Assembly: GCA_029979405.1 (NCBI GenBank)
Contig: JAPOHM010000005.1
Span: 1 to 20,852, forward strand
DNA length: 20,852 bases
Direction of reading: 5' to 3'
From: Methanobacteriota archaeon
Lineage (GTDB): Archaea > Thermoplasmatota > Poseidoniia > Poseidoniales > Poseidoniaceae
Under the pieces are notes generated by a model. That model saw only the letters and a list, made by a program, of their open reading frames with translations. It was not told the DNA's origin and made no database searches. A program made the translations under genes and the position numbers. Of the stretch, positions 1-8,951 are shown piece after piece. Position 1 is the first letter of the stretch; every line of letters begins with the position of its first letter.

Positions 1-1425
1 GACCAAACACGTGGGTGGTTCTACACCCTGCTTGCTGTTAGTACAACAGTATTCGATTCGATATGTTACAAGAGATGTCTATCTCTTGGATTGATTTTGG
101 ATGCTGAAGGAAAGAAAATGTCGAAATCAAAAGGGAACATTGTCGACCCCTGGGACCATTTCAACCGTGAAGGAGCAGATGCAACAAGGTGGTATATGGT
201 AACAGCAGGAGCTCCTTGGAATCCACTGAAGTTCGACCCCAACGGTGTGCGAGAAACATATGGAAAGATGTTCTTGACTTTGTGGAACATACACAGATTC
301 CACGCAGATTACGCAGCACTGGATGGGTTTGACCCCGAAAATTCACCTGCTGGAAATAATACTCCGCTCGATGATTGGATCTTGTCAAGATTGTCTCAAG
401 TAGTTGAGGGAACTACAAAACAATTCGAAGAGTGGGATTTCCACAAAGCATGTCGTGACATAGAAGAATTCGTGGTAAACGATGTCTCTAACTGGTACGT
501 TCGAAGGTCGAGAAGAAGGCTTTGGGAGGAGGCTGACAGCACAGACAAGCTGGCATGCCAGCATACTTTGCACAAGATACTCGTCACTGTAAGCAGGCTA
601 ATTGCTCCAGTCTCTCCTTTCATGTCAGATGAAATTCACAGAAACTTGACCGGTGTTTCAGTCCACATGGCTGATTGGCCAGAACCAGAAAGTGTAAACC
701 AAGAAGTTCTACAAGCGATGGAAATTGTCCGTGAGCTTGCAGAAACTGGTCGAAGAATTAGAGTCGATGCTGACCGAAGACAAAGGCTACCCTGCGCAGA
801 AGGATGGATTGTTAGCGGACCGGACCTTTCTGATTTCCACGATATTCTTGCGGAAGAATTGAATGTTGAGAAAATTTCTCTCGAAACTGACCTTGACAGA
901 TTCCAGCAGGTAGTAGTCGTTCCAAACAGAAGAACATTAGGCGCAAAATGTCGCCAAGACCTACCAGCAGTACTGCAGGGAATTGCAGATGGAGATAGCG
1001 AATCTATGTTAGCAAGCATTGACGCTGGTAACTTAGTTATCGCTGGTTATGAAATAACTTCTGACGACATTGAACTCAGAAGAGTCGAAAGAGACGGATA
1101 CGCTGCCCAAACATTGCAGATGGAAGATTCATCTGTATCGCTCGTCTTGGACATGTCAGATACTCCTGAGCTATTATCGAAAGGATTGGCAAGGGATATC
1201 ACGAGAAGAATTCAGGCTTCTAGAAAGGATTTGAATCTTGAAATCGAGGATACAATCTCACTACAAGTTTGGATGCAAAATGCTCCTGAATTATTCGAGC
1301 AAGATAAGAACTGGGTCATTAGTGAAACCAGAGCAAGCGATTCTAATTTTACGATCGGAGAAGGAACTGGAGAAATGTTCGAAGTAGACGGTTCAACCAT
1401 ATGGTATAGCGTTTCGAGGTCATGA
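1..1425 (+). CDS. ileS: Isoleucyl-tRNA synthetase, C-terminal part (5' truncated by window edge)
   Basis: Class I aminoacyl-tRNA synthetase that charges tRNA(Ile) in the cytoplasm. The reading frame is open from base 1, so the gene begins upstream; 474 residues are visible, a bit under half of a usual archaeal/eukaryal-type IleRS. The fragment opens with DQTRGWFYTLLAVS, the conserved segment late in the Rossmann catalytic domain, followed by the KMSKS signature loop (bases 115-129, inside GKKMSKSKGNIVDPW). Next comes the helical anticodon-binding domain (from about LDDWILSRL, bases 373-399), then a C-terminal extension. The TTG at 91 lies inside the conserved core and is not a real start. The stop overlaps an ATG of the next gene (ATGA at 1422-1425). 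Identity rests on the KMSKS context and the length. ValRS and LeuRS are related, but this core matches IleRS best. Confidence 0.93.
   Translation, partial: DQTRGWFYTLLAVSTTVFDSICYKRCLSLGLILDAEGKKMSKSKGNIVDPWDHFNREGADATRWYMVTAGAPWNPLKFDPNGVRETYGKMFLTLWNIHRFHADYAALDGFDPENSPAGNNTPLDDWILSRLSQVVEGTTKQFEEWDFHKACRDIEEFVVNDVSNWYVRRSRRRLWEEADSTDKLACQHTLHKILVTVSRLIAPVSPFMSDEIHRNLTGVSVHMADWPEPESVNQEVLQAMEIVRELAETGRRIRVDADRRQRLPCAEGWIVSGPDLSDFHDILAEELNVEKISLETDLDRFQQVVVVPNRRTLGAKCRQDLPAVLQGIADGDSESMLASIDAGNLVIAGYEITSDDIELRRVERDGYAAQTLQMEDSSVSLVLDMSDTPELLSKGLARDITRRIQASRKDLNLEIEDTISLQVWMQNAPELFEQDKNWVISETRASDSNFTIGEGTGEMFEVDGSTIWYSVSRS
1416..1420 (+). promoter_or_regulatory. Shine-Dalgarno-like GAGGT that selects ATG 1428
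   Basis: GAGGT ends 7 nt before the ATG at 1428 but only 1 nt before the ATG at 1422. The usual spacing therefore favours 1428 as the lipoprotein start. The motif lies inside the end of ileS, as expected for an internal operon cistron. Confidence 0.45.
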
Positions 1426-1427
1426 AA

Positions 1428-2816
1428 ATGCAGAGAAGATTAGCGGTATTACTCGCTCTTTCAACAGTCTTAGCCGGCTGTTTTGGAGACGGTGATTCCA
1501 TTAATTCTGATAAAGAGATAGAGACCTCCATATGGGAATCATACGTTATGATTGACGAAGTACCTGCGATTGACCCCTGGGAATTCATGACTATCGACCT
1601 AAATACAAATCAAAGCACTCTAACTTCGTGGGCCGTTTTTGACAAAAATTACGGTGGAAATTGTTGTGAACACTATATCGCTACTTCGATAGAAGGAGAT
1701 ATACTAAACATTGGAGGAGAATATCCTGTCTGGTCACATGACAGGGGCCATGAATGGGATACATATGTTCCAGGTGTATTCACTGACCCTGTTTGTCGCA
1801 CACCAGTACCAACTAACCCCGGCCAAGAAGGATTAGGAGAGGGAAGTATTGTTCAAGCAACTAACGGTGATTACATCTCAATGTCTTGGTTTCCTTATGT
1901 TGGAGGGGATGGTAAATTAGACAAGTTCTACGCAATACTTTACGATGCGTCAGAGGATGAATGGCGATGGTGTTACAACAGAATGACAGAGCCCTTCTAT
2001 GACCGTTCATGGCAAGTCGAAGTAATTGGTCCAATATCATCGAACATCGGTAGCGGGGAGTGGGCAAGTCTCGTGGTTTCTAACTTCTGGCATCAGACTC
2101 AAAACGCTGGAGGCCAAATCAGCGTCGACGGTTTGAATTATTACAACTTCCAATTCGCTGGACGTAACTCAAACCCTGGGGAATTGGAAGTCGACCTGAA
2201 CTTCACAAATTTGCCCGAGTATTTTGACGTCAACAAACCGCACAAGGAAATGAGAGCATTTCCGGTCCCAAGTGGGGGTCTTTACTTCCCACAATACTTC
2301 AGTGATGGTTCATCAGCATTCCTTGACACCTCTCTCAACTGGAACAGACACGATACTCAATTCCCAAGCGAATATTGTCAAATTGACTCGACTGGAGCAC
2401 TGCACTGTGTAAGCCTTGCAGGAACTACTTTCACACATCACCTTTCCTTTGATGGTGGCGCAACATGGGCGACCCAAAACTACAGTGATGAGTCATGGGC
2501 GCAAATCGAAGAATGGGAATTCCAAGCAAATGGTGCGCTCGACCTTTTCGTATTGAATGTCAGATATCAATCTGCAGAGGGGCCTGACGTCGATATCCTT
2601 TACCATGTTAGAGATTATTCTGAATCGATGGAGCCTGATACTTTGACTTACATCGGTTTGGGTGACTTAGATTCTACAAGTGGAGCCGGAAACGACATTA
2701 GATTCGACTTTGCATCTCTTGCTATTCTAAATGATGGTGGAGTTGTAGTTGCATATCACGATTCAAGCGACCCTGACCCACTTTTCGCTGTAGAAGTCGA
2801 AATGCCAATCTATTGA
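1428..2816 (+). CDS. Surface lipoprotein with Asp-box (sialidase-like) beta-propeller repeats
   Basis: Secreted, lipid-anchored protein of 462 residues; enzymatic role unknown. The N-terminus is a lipoprotein signal peptide (MQRRLAVLLALSTVLAGC) with lipobox LAGC, followed by an acidic tether. Two clear Asp-box motifs (SxDxGxxW) are present: SHDRGHEW at about residues 103-110 and SFDGGATW at about 340-347. SVDGLNYY (about 232) is a degenerate copy. Asp-boxes mark turns in sialidase/BNR-type beta-propellers. I see no arginine triad or other proof of sialidase activity, so binding or glycan-related function is only inferred. Start 1428 is chosen for its Shine-Dalgarno spacing; the ATG at 1422 would add two residues and overlap the ileS stop. 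The gene probably shares a transcript with ileS. Confidence 0.78.
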   Translation: MQRRLAVLLALSTVLAGCFGDGDSINSDKEIETSIWESYVMIDEVPAIDPWEFMTIDLNTNQSTLTSWAVFDKNYGGNCCEHYIATSIEGDILNIGGEYPVWSHDRGHEWDTYVPGVFTDPVCRTPVPTNPGQEGLGEGSIVQATNGDYISMSWFPYVGGDGKLDKFYAILYDASEDEWRWCYNRMTEPFYDRSWQVEVIGPISSNIGSGEWASLVVSNFWHQTQNAGGQISVDGLNYYNFQFAGRNSNPGELEVDLNFTNLPEYFDVNKPHKEMRAFPVPSGGLYFPQYFSDGSSAFLDTSLNWNRHDTQFPSEYCQIDSTGALHCVSLAGTTFTHHLSFDGGATWATQNYSDESWAQIEEWEFQANGALDLFVLNVRYQSAEGPDVDILYHVRDYSESMEPDTLTYIGLGDLDSTSGAGNDIRFDFASLAILNDGGVVVAYHDSSDPDPLFAVEVEMPIY

Positions 2817-2843
2817 TTGGAAATTTTGATACTTTTTCCCACC

Positions 2844-2850
2844 CTATAAT
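2844..2850 (+). promoter_or_regulatory. Possible TATA box for the 2881 lipoprotein
   Basis: CTATAAT lies about 34 nt before the ATG at 2881 in a 64-bp intergenic gap. It would place transcription start a few bases before the ATG. A short T-run (2834-2838) just upstream could help end transcription of the preceding gene. Confidence 0.35.
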
Positions 2851-2880
2851 TTCAATTAGTGGTAGGCAATAGGACAAACA

Positions 2881-5079
2881 ATGTCGAAAATTAATGCTAT
2901 GGTTTTTTCTTTGCTGATGATAACATTCTCATTGGCTGGATGTTTTGGATCGGATGAATCTAGTTCAACAGATGATAAAGAAGAGACTACAACTGATGAC
3001 CTTGGTGATTGGCAAGTATATTTAGTTGCGAGTTCTAGCGATTTACCTACATGTAATAGTGACACTCTAGGACGATTATATTACGTTGAATCCGAAGAAA
3101 TTTTCCAAGTTTGTAAAACCTCTGGCTGGGAAATTATCGAAATTATTGGACCTCAAGGACCAGCCGGTCAAGACGGTGTAAACGGAACGAATGGAGCCGA
3201 TGGGCAAGACGGCTTAAACGGGATAAATGGAACGAATGGAGCCGATGGTATTGACGGAATTGATGGACAAGACGGTGCAGACGGTATAAACGGTCAAAAC
3301 GGTATATCTGGGCTAAACTCGCTAATCATAGCAACCACTGAACCTGCTGGATTTAATTGTGGCAATGGCGGAGTAAGAATTGATATTGGACTTGATGATA
3401 ACTCAGATGGAATACTCGATGCAAGCGAAATAGATACAACCCAGTATATCTGTGATGGAGGTTCTGCCGTGTCTACTAGTTTGTCGTTTACCTCGCCCCC
3501 TGATTCCTCATATAATTGCGATGCAGGAGGTCACTCTATTACAGATGGCCTGGATAATGGAGATGGTGGTGGCACGCCAAGTAATGGTGTTTTAGAATCC
3601 GGAGAAATTGATAGTGTGATAACGTATTGTAATAGATATGTTATGGATCTAATTTTTGAAGCAAATGAGGGTAGTACTGGTTCTATAATTAATTACGTAA
3701 CAAATGTAGGCGGATTAGGATTATTCACATTATCAACTGATGATTACGGGAGTGAATTCTTAGTTTCAGATGGTAGTCCATTTGGAACGAATTTACTCGC
3801 TGACATTTGCCCCGGAACTTGTAGTTCAAATCCGTCATTTTTCGCAGAAACCGCAAATAGAGTCTTATTTAGGGCTGATGATGGAACTCATGGCGTAGAA
3901 TTATGGGCAACAGATGGAACAGAATCAGGGACAGAACTCTTGAATGATTTTGATACTTCAGGAGATTCAACTTTTAGACGGTTAGGGTCACTAAATGGCG
4001 AAGTTTACTTTATGGCAGACGATTATGAGAACAGAAATAACCTATGGAAAACCGATGGAACTGCGAGTAACACAACGATGGTTTACAATTTTAGTTCCAC
4101 TGGTTATAATGCAACATCTACTGGATTCGGAACTTTTGGATACATGGAATTAGGTGGATACCTTTACTTCCTCGGTTCAAATGACACAAGCTACCAAGCG
4201 CTATGGCGAACAAATGGTTCTACAGTAGGAACCGAGTTATTTTTTGACACAAATCTAGGAAGCCCTGCCTACATTGCTTATTCTGGAAACAATGCAACTC
4301 ACTTTTTGTTTAAAGCCGATAATGGTGCAATTGGACAAGAGCCTTTCATATCTGATGGAACAGAGTCTGGAACATTCTTGCTTGGAGATTTGTATAATGG
4401 CACAGGAAATTCGTGGGTATCATCCACCATGTTTTTCGACCATGGAGTATATTTCAGAGCACGAGATTCTTCAGGATATTTTTTGTTTGAATGGAATTCA
4501 ACAACTAACTCAACAGCAAGGAAATTGTTCTGGGAATCAGGGATGACGAATTCATATGACATACATTCACCATCTTATATTACTGAGTTCAAAAATCAAA
4601 GCATCTTCAAAGCAACGGTGGATGGAACAGATAATTTCTTTTTCATAAACAATAGCGGGGAATTAATCAAGGTGTTCAATGGATCTATGCCCTTCTCTTT
4701 AATGAGCTATAAAGGTAAACTTGGTGACAGTTATTTGTTTTTCCAAGCAAGGCCAAATGGAGGATACAATTCAGGTTTTGAACCATGGGTATTTGATGGC
4801 ACAGAAAACGGAACCATGCTATTAGTAGATTCGAATCTTAGTGGTAGTGGATATCCTACAGATTTTGTATCGTCTGGAAATTCAATTTTCTTCCTATCTG
4901 CGGACAAAGCTTACATTTCGAACGGCACACCTTCGGGAACATTTGAACTAGGTAATTTTAATTCCACAACTAATTTAGGCATATTGCCAAATGGCACTTT
5001 AGTCGTAATAGGAGAAAAAGAATTCACAGGAAATGAGTTATACGGATATATTATCAAAACCACCGTATATTATGAATGA
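2881..5079 (+). CDS. Surface lipoprotein: collagen-like stalk, two DUF7151-like modules, DGT..GT repeat domain
   Basis: Lipid-anchored extracellular protein of 732 residues. Order: signal peptide with lipobox LAGC (Cys21); acidic tether (22-42); a small globular part (43-89); 19 uninterrupted Gly-x-y triplets (90-146). Two related modules follow, at about 147-193 and 203-255. Each has a Cys pair and a Gly-Leu-Asp...Gly-(Ile/Val)-Leu-(Asp/Glu)-x-(Ser/Gly)-(Glu) pattern that looks calcium-loop-like and resembles the module I know as DUF7151 (name from memory). Residues about 290-690 carry repeats of the ELWxTDGTxxGT type near 292, 340, 388, 440, 487, 634 and 678, like the hyalin/propeller-like repeats of large bacterial surface proteins. 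Many N-x-S/T sequons suggest N-glycosylation. No catalytic motif is seen; adhesion or a structural role is an inference. It has its own probable promoter. Confidence 0.8.
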   Translation: MSKINAMVFSLLMITFSLAGCFGSDESSSTDDKEETTTDDLGDWQVYLVASSSDLPTCNSDTLGRLYYVESEEIFQVCKTSGWEIIEIIGPQGPAGQDGVNGTNGADGQDGLNGINGTNGADGIDGIDGQDGADGINGQNGISGLNSLIIATTEPAGFNCGNGGVRIDIGLDDNSDGILDASEIDTTQYICDGGSAVSTSLSFTSPPDSSYNCDAGGHSITDGLDNGDGGGTPSNGVLESGEIDSVITYCNRYVMDLIFEANEGSTGSIINYVTNVGGLGLFTLSTDDYGSEFLVSDGSPFGTNLLADICPGTCSSNPSFFAETANRVLFRADDGTHGVELWATDGTESGTELLNDFDTSGDSTFRRLGSLNGEVYFMADDYENRNNLWKTDGTASNTTMVYNFSSTGYNATSTGFGTFGYMELGGYLYFLGSNDTSYQALWRTNGSTVGTELFFDTNLGSPAYIAYSGNNATHFLFKADNGAIGQEPFISDGTESGTFLLGDLYNGTGNSWVSSTMFFDHGVYFRARDSSGYFLFEWNSTTNSTARKLFWESGMTNSYDIHSPSYITEFKNQSIFKATVDGTDNFFFINNSGELIKVFNGSMPFSLMSYKGKLGDSYLFFQARPNGGYNSGFEPWVFDGTENGTMLLVDSNLSGSGYPTDFVSSGNSIFFLSADKAYISNGTPSGTFELGNFNSTTNLGILPNGTLVVIGEKEFTGNELYGYIIKTTVYYE
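3148..3318 (+). repeat. Collagen-like Gly-x-y tract with internal 45-bp period
   Basis: Codes for 19 consecutive Gly-x-y triplets. A 20-nt identical stretch occurs at 3184-3203 and 3229-3248, exactly 45 bp (five triplets) apart, indicating a recent internal duplication. Confidence 0.85.
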
Positions 5080-5130
5080 AGAATCTTATTCACCCTTAAC
5101 TTCAAAACCTCTTGACAGCCAATTTGGCGC

Positions 5131-7053
5131 ATGGTTCTCAAATCTTTACCTGGAGTTGGAGCTAATTTAGCAAAGAAATTGACCGACCATTTTGGCACGG
5201 AAGAAAGAGTAATGCAACTCCTTTCCGATGGGCAGACAGAAATTATTGCAGAAGTGGAAGGGGTGTCCTTAAACCGGGCCGACAACATAGCTCGCTCTCT
5301 GAATGGTTTGGACGGTTTCTTAGCAACGAAAGAGGCTGTTCGACTCCATAAAGAATTACTAACTCATATCGCGTCTTATGCTTGTAATTCTGGGACTAAA
5401 TCAAGACTAAAAAATCTGATGCCGATTAAAGATACTGAAGAAAGACGTGAACTTATCTTACAAGCGATGGAAACTGAATACAAAATTGAAAATCTCAAAA
5501 TCCCTACTACAATTGATACCCACTTCGAGCGTGTAGTTGTATCAAAGAATCCAATAAACGAATTGAAGAGATATTGTCGCGTACTGACACCATCACCTGA
5601 AGAAACATGGAAAGATTACAGAGTTTTCAAATCAGTAACTTGGGTTGGAGATGACGGCCCATCACAAATCCCCGAAGGTTGGTTGGTTCTAACAGAAAAC
5701 GCATCGATAGACATGATCTTACCTGAGCGATGCGTAAAATGGTTTGAGACAAACAAACAAACATTGGAAGTAATAACAAATTTACCTGAAGGAAACGGAT
5801 TTTTGAAGAACTTTGATTCAATAAGAATTCCGCAACTAGCACCATTACTCAATGAATTGTCAAACACCTGCGATGCAGATTCAATTGCAAAAGTTCGCGA
5901 CCAAATTTGGCCCCTTGCCAAAAGTTTGGAGACTCGAATTCAAAATGAAGTCGATGAATCCATGCAGAATGTCAAAATGGACCTATCAGGTGCTGACATG
6001 TTACAAGCATTAGCAGATGCTGCATCTCTTCAACGAAAATTGGCCCAGCAAACCAACGATGCAATTGAACAAGCAATCGAGTCGGCTACGGATGAAATGG
6101 CCAATTTGCTCAGTGAAGTAGGGATAAAATGCCCAAGAAATATTTTCAAATCAGAGTGGCCAACCAAAGTTGACAGAAGCATACTTGATGAAATAGACTC
6201 GCAACTGGAAGACCTATTCAAAACAACTCAATCAGATAGACTCATATCTCTAGCAAGAAGACTTTCACCGTTGAAAAACAAGTGTGAGACCGCAATCCGC
6301 AAACTGATTGAATTAGACCAGTGGCTAACAATTGGAAGATGGGCAAACGACGTCAATGCAACAATGCCTGAAATATCGAACTCTGGGATAGTTATCCAGG
6401 AAGGAAGACATCTACTGATTGATGGTGTTGCTGACCCCGTATCATATGGACTTGGAAAGTGTGCGGCAAAAGGCGACCAGCAATCGATAGCTTTGCTAAC
6501 GGGAGCCAATAGTGGAGGGAAAACGACGATGTTAGAATTGCTTGCTCATTGTTCAATTCTTGCCCATATGGGGTTGCCTGTTCCCGCTAAATCAGCGAGC
6601 GTAGGCAAAATAGAATCTCTACACGTTCTCGCAAAAGCCGGAGGAACACAATCTGCGGGCGCACTTGAACAAACTTTACTGCAATTAGCAAATGTAGTAT
6701 CAAATGATGATTCAAAATTGATTCTTGCAGATGAACTAGAGGCGATTACAGAACCCGGAGCTGGCGCACGAATTATCGCTGGAATGCTTGATGCTGCTGA
6801 GCAACATGAAGGAACATGCATGCTTCTGGTAACTCACCTTGCTCCGGCAATTATTGAAGCGGCGGGCAAAGATTTGCGAACAGATGGTATCGAAGCAAGG
6901 GGCTTAGACGACAATTTAGAATTGATAGTCGATAGAACTCCAAGAAGAGATTATCTTGCAAAGTCAACTCCTGAACTAATTGTGCGAAGGTTGGTTGAAA
7001 GATCAAATGGAAATGCAAAATCGGTTTTCACATCCATCCTTGGAAGATTTTAA
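5131..7053 (+). CDS. MutS-family ATPase with N-terminal helix-hairpin-helix domain (archaeal MutS5/MutS2-like)
   Basis: DNA-structure-binding ATPase of 640 residues. Residues 1-60 contain HhH motifs (LPGVGANLAKKLTDHFG, then VEGVSLNRADNIARSL). The middle is a helical lever/clamp region. The C-terminal part is the MutS ATPase domain: Walker A GANSGGKTT (458-466), the signature segment around GGTQSAGALEQTLLQL, Walker B LILADE (about 530-535) and the VTHLAP switch. There is no N-terminal mismatch-recognition domain with its Phe-x-Glu motif and no C-terminal Smr nuclease. Canonical MutS mismatch repair is therefore unlikely. Archaeal MutS5-type proteins have been reported to bind branched DNA such as Holliday junctions, so a recombination role is inferred. 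The stop codon abuts that of the convergent peptidase gene. Confidence 0.85.
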   Translation: MVLKSLPGVGANLAKKLTDHFGTEERVMQLLSDGQTEIIAEVEGVSLNRADNIARSLNGLDGFLATKEAVRLHKELLTHIASYACNSGTKSRLKNLMPIKDTEERRELILQAMETEYKIENLKIPTTIDTHFERVVVSKNPINELKRYCRVLTPSPEETWKDYRVFKSVTWVGDDGPSQIPEGWLVLTENASIDMILPERCVKWFETNKQTLEVITNLPEGNGFLKNFDSIRIPQLAPLLNELSNTCDADSIAKVRDQIWPLAKSLETRIQNEVDESMQNVKMDLSGADMLQALADAASLQRKLAQQTNDAIEQAIESATDEMANLLSEVGIKCPRNIFKSEWPTKVDRSILDEIDSQLEDLFKTTQSDRLISLARRLSPLKNKCETAIRKLIELDQWLTIGRWANDVNATMPEISNSGIVIQEGRHLLIDGVADPVSYGLGKCAAKGDQQSIALLTGANSGGKTTMLELLAHCSILAHMGLPVPAKSASVGKIESLHVLAKAGGTQSAGALEQTLLQLANVVSNDDSKLILADELEAITEPGAGARIIAGMLDAAEQHEGTCMLLVTHLAPAIIEAAGKDLRTDGIEARGLDDNLELIVDRTPRRDYLAKSTPELIVRRLVERSNGNAKSVFTSILGRF

Positions 7054-8853
7054 TCAACAAATTCTATCTGATTCTTCGCCGTAATTCTGCATCGGTGCTT
7101 GGAAAAGTTGGTCGCAGTTGCGATACACTAACGGTAGAGTTAGTGTACTTTGAGACCAGTCTATCGAATAATCTCCGGAAGCCGCTGGACTCGGAACGTA
7201 ATCTTCACCAGTTTGTGTTACAGTAAATTGTATAGTTTCACCGGCTGCGAGGAAAACATCCATCGGCATGAATTCAACCTTAGCCAAAACGGTAGAGAAC
7301 GGTGTTATTGTAGCCACTCCGTCCCTTCCGCCGTCGTAGAATCTCAGGTCCATGACCGCATGTCCAAGATGAATCCCATTGCTATCTGTCATCTCGATGA
7401 AAATATGTCCATTATTCGTGGTGTGAGGAGTTGCACTGGTGTGTAGCGTAGGCATTCCTGCGATGTATGTATCCTGTTCGAATGGACCATATGAGAACGT
7501 AATTGCACCTCTCGCTGTCCCCATCAAAGCACCTGATGGCTCTAAATTGGAAACATCCACGGAAACGAATTCAGTATCTTCTGATGGCCAAGTTGACTCA
7601 AATCTCCAGCCACCACGATTGTCCTGCATTTCCACACCAAGAACCGGTGCTCGTCCTTCCCCTTTCAGGTACCAGTCGAACCAGTACAGCATTTCATCAG
7701 CCCAGTCCCATCGTAGTGTATACGGATAAGCCTCCTGGCCTCGCCCTACGCCTTGTGAACTATGTCCTTCGACCCGGTCTGGATAATCATGAGCCCATTG
7801 GCCTGCTAGGGTTTTAATTTCAATTCCTGCATCTGCGACTTGTTGATGGATTGGGAATGCCATGTGAGGGTCAACATTCCAGTCTTGCATTCCCTGAATT
7901 ATGTATATCGAACCATTATAGTTTTCAAGCACTCTTCCTAAGAAAGACCTCTCTGTCCAGTAGGTATTGCCTGCAAAATCAACCATGCCTCCAGTGAAGT
8001 AGGCTGCGGGGCCGTTCGCATATCCTTCCATGTAACCTTCACATGCGTTGTCAACATCGTCGGCATCACCATCGATGCCAAACGAGCCGTAAACACCATT
8101 GTGCATAATCATTCCACGAGCTTCCATGCTACCGTTTCTCCACATTAATTCGTGCACTCCGATTAGACCGGACATAGGTACGATTGTGGCGAGGTATGGG
8201 GTGCCGAATGTTGCTGCTTGCCAAGGAGTGCTTCCATCGTATGATTTACCAATTATTCCAACCTTACCATTTGACCAAGATTGGCGTCCTAACCAGGTAA
8301 CAGCAGCGTCTATTCCCCTTTGTTCATCTGTACCCATTAGGTCCATACAGTGGTTGGATTCTCCTGTACCAAACACTGAAACCTGAGCTACACCATATCC
8401 ATGGGGGACGTAATTTTCGATAAGGAATCTACCAAGCCTGTTAGCTGGAGTTAGTGCGTCTACATCTCCGTCGTTGTAGTAAGGACCGATCTCTGCAATA
8501 ACGGGGACCCTACATTCCTCAGAAATCTCTTCTATGGTGTAATCGCATCCTTCGATTACAGGTAGCCACAGCCCAAGATGTACTTCAGCATCTCCCGTTA
8601 ACCCAGCCCCGCCATCTGCAGCTGTTATCGTATCAACAGGAACGTACACACTTCTTACTTCATCGATTCCGTGCGACCCGTTTTCTGTTACTCTACTGAA
8701 AACATCAGTATCGAGATATTCTAAACTCGAACGCTCCCACGGGTCAGGGTAATTGATTTCTTGAACTGTATTTGTAGCATCAGAGTCTTCTCCAAAACAA
8801 CCTGAAAACATTGCAGGTAGCAGTATCACCAATAGAAACACTGCCTTGCGCAT
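7054..8853 (-). CDS. S15/CocE-type alpha/beta-hydrolase lipoprotein (X-Pro dipeptidyl-peptidase-like)
   Basis: Extracellular lipid-anchored serine hydrolase of 599 residues. It starts with a lipoprotein signal ([19 protein letters not shown], lipobox FSGC, Cys19). The likely triad is Ser204 in [10 protein letters not shown] (the GxSYxG nucleophile elbow of the S15/CocE group), Asp324 in QGMQDWNV and His355 in GQWAHDYP. The C-terminal third (from about 410) looks like the PepX_C jelly-roll, ending near [11 protein letters not shown]. The family includes Xaa-Pro dipeptidyl-peptidases, cocaine esterase and glutaryl-7-ACA acylases, so the substrate is not fixed; peptide degradation at the surface fits a marine heterotroph. 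The ATG at 8853 gives a canonical signal peptide; a GTG at 8862 would add MAY. It is divergent from the amidohydrolase gene. Confidence 0.88.
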   Translation of the reverse strand: MRKAVFLLVILLPAMFSGCFGEDSDATNTVQEINYPDPWERSSLEYLDTDVFSRVTENGSHGIDEVRSVYVPVDTITAADGGAGLTGDAEVHLGLWLPVIEGCDYTIEEISEECRVPVIAEIGPYYNDGDVDALTPANRLGRFLIENYVPHGYGVAQVSVFGTGESNHCMDLMGTDEQRGIDAAVTWLGRQSWSNGKVGIIGKSYDGSTPWQAATFGTPYLATIVPMSGLIGVHELMWRNGSMEARGMIMHNGVYGSFGIDGDADDVDNACEGYMEGYANGPAAYFTGGMVDFAGNTYWTERSFLGRVLENYNGSIYIIQGMQDWNVDPHMAFPIHQQVADAGIEIKTLAGQWAHDYPDRVEGHSSQGVGRGQEAYPYTLRWDWADEMLYWFDWYLKGEGRAPVLGVEMQDNRGGWRFESTWPSEDTEFVSVDVSNLEPSGALMGTARGAITFSYGPFEQDTYIAGMPTLHTSATPHTTNNGHIFIEMTDSNGIHLGHAVMDLRFYDGGRDGVATITPFSTVLAKVEFMPMDVFLAAGETIQFTVTQTGEDYVPSPAASGDYSIDWSQSTLTLPLVYRNCDQLFQAPMQNYGEESDRIC

Positions 8854-8951
8854 GTAGGCCACGCCTACTCAATATGTTTTGAGACTATCCTTTTACCGGA
8901 CATTACCAAAATAGGATACTAATTGATGTGCTTAAACAGACACGAACTTCC
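8854..8951. promoter_or_regulatory. Divergent promoter region between peptidase and amidohydrolase genes
   Basis: The 98-bp gap between two oppositely oriented secreted-hydrolase genes must hold both promoters. On the minus strand, AACATATTG (8870-8878) is a weak TATA candidate about 21 nt before the ATG at 8853. On the plus strand, the AT-rich stretch 8907-8924 (CAAAATAGGATACTAATT) could serve the gene starting at 8952. Neither matches strongly. Confidence 0.3.

Noticed and set aside
91..99. TTG at 91 as a start for the first gene
   Set aside because: The frame stays open to base 1 and contains conserved IleRS catalytic-domain sequence upstream, so the gene is truncated by the window rather than starting here.
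636..1019. A 127-residue minus-strand open frame inside ileS
   Set aside because: It is antisense to conserved IleRS sequence and Ser/Thr/Arg-rich, as expected for a shadow frame.
1428..2816. Calling the Asp-box lipoprotein a sialidase
   Set aside because: Asp-boxes occur in many propellers; the catalytic arginine triad and Tyr/Glu pair are not identifiable.
3148..3318. The short-period repeats as a CRISPR array or satellite
   Set aside because: The repeats are in frame, encode Gly-x-y triplets and have no unique spacers of constant length.
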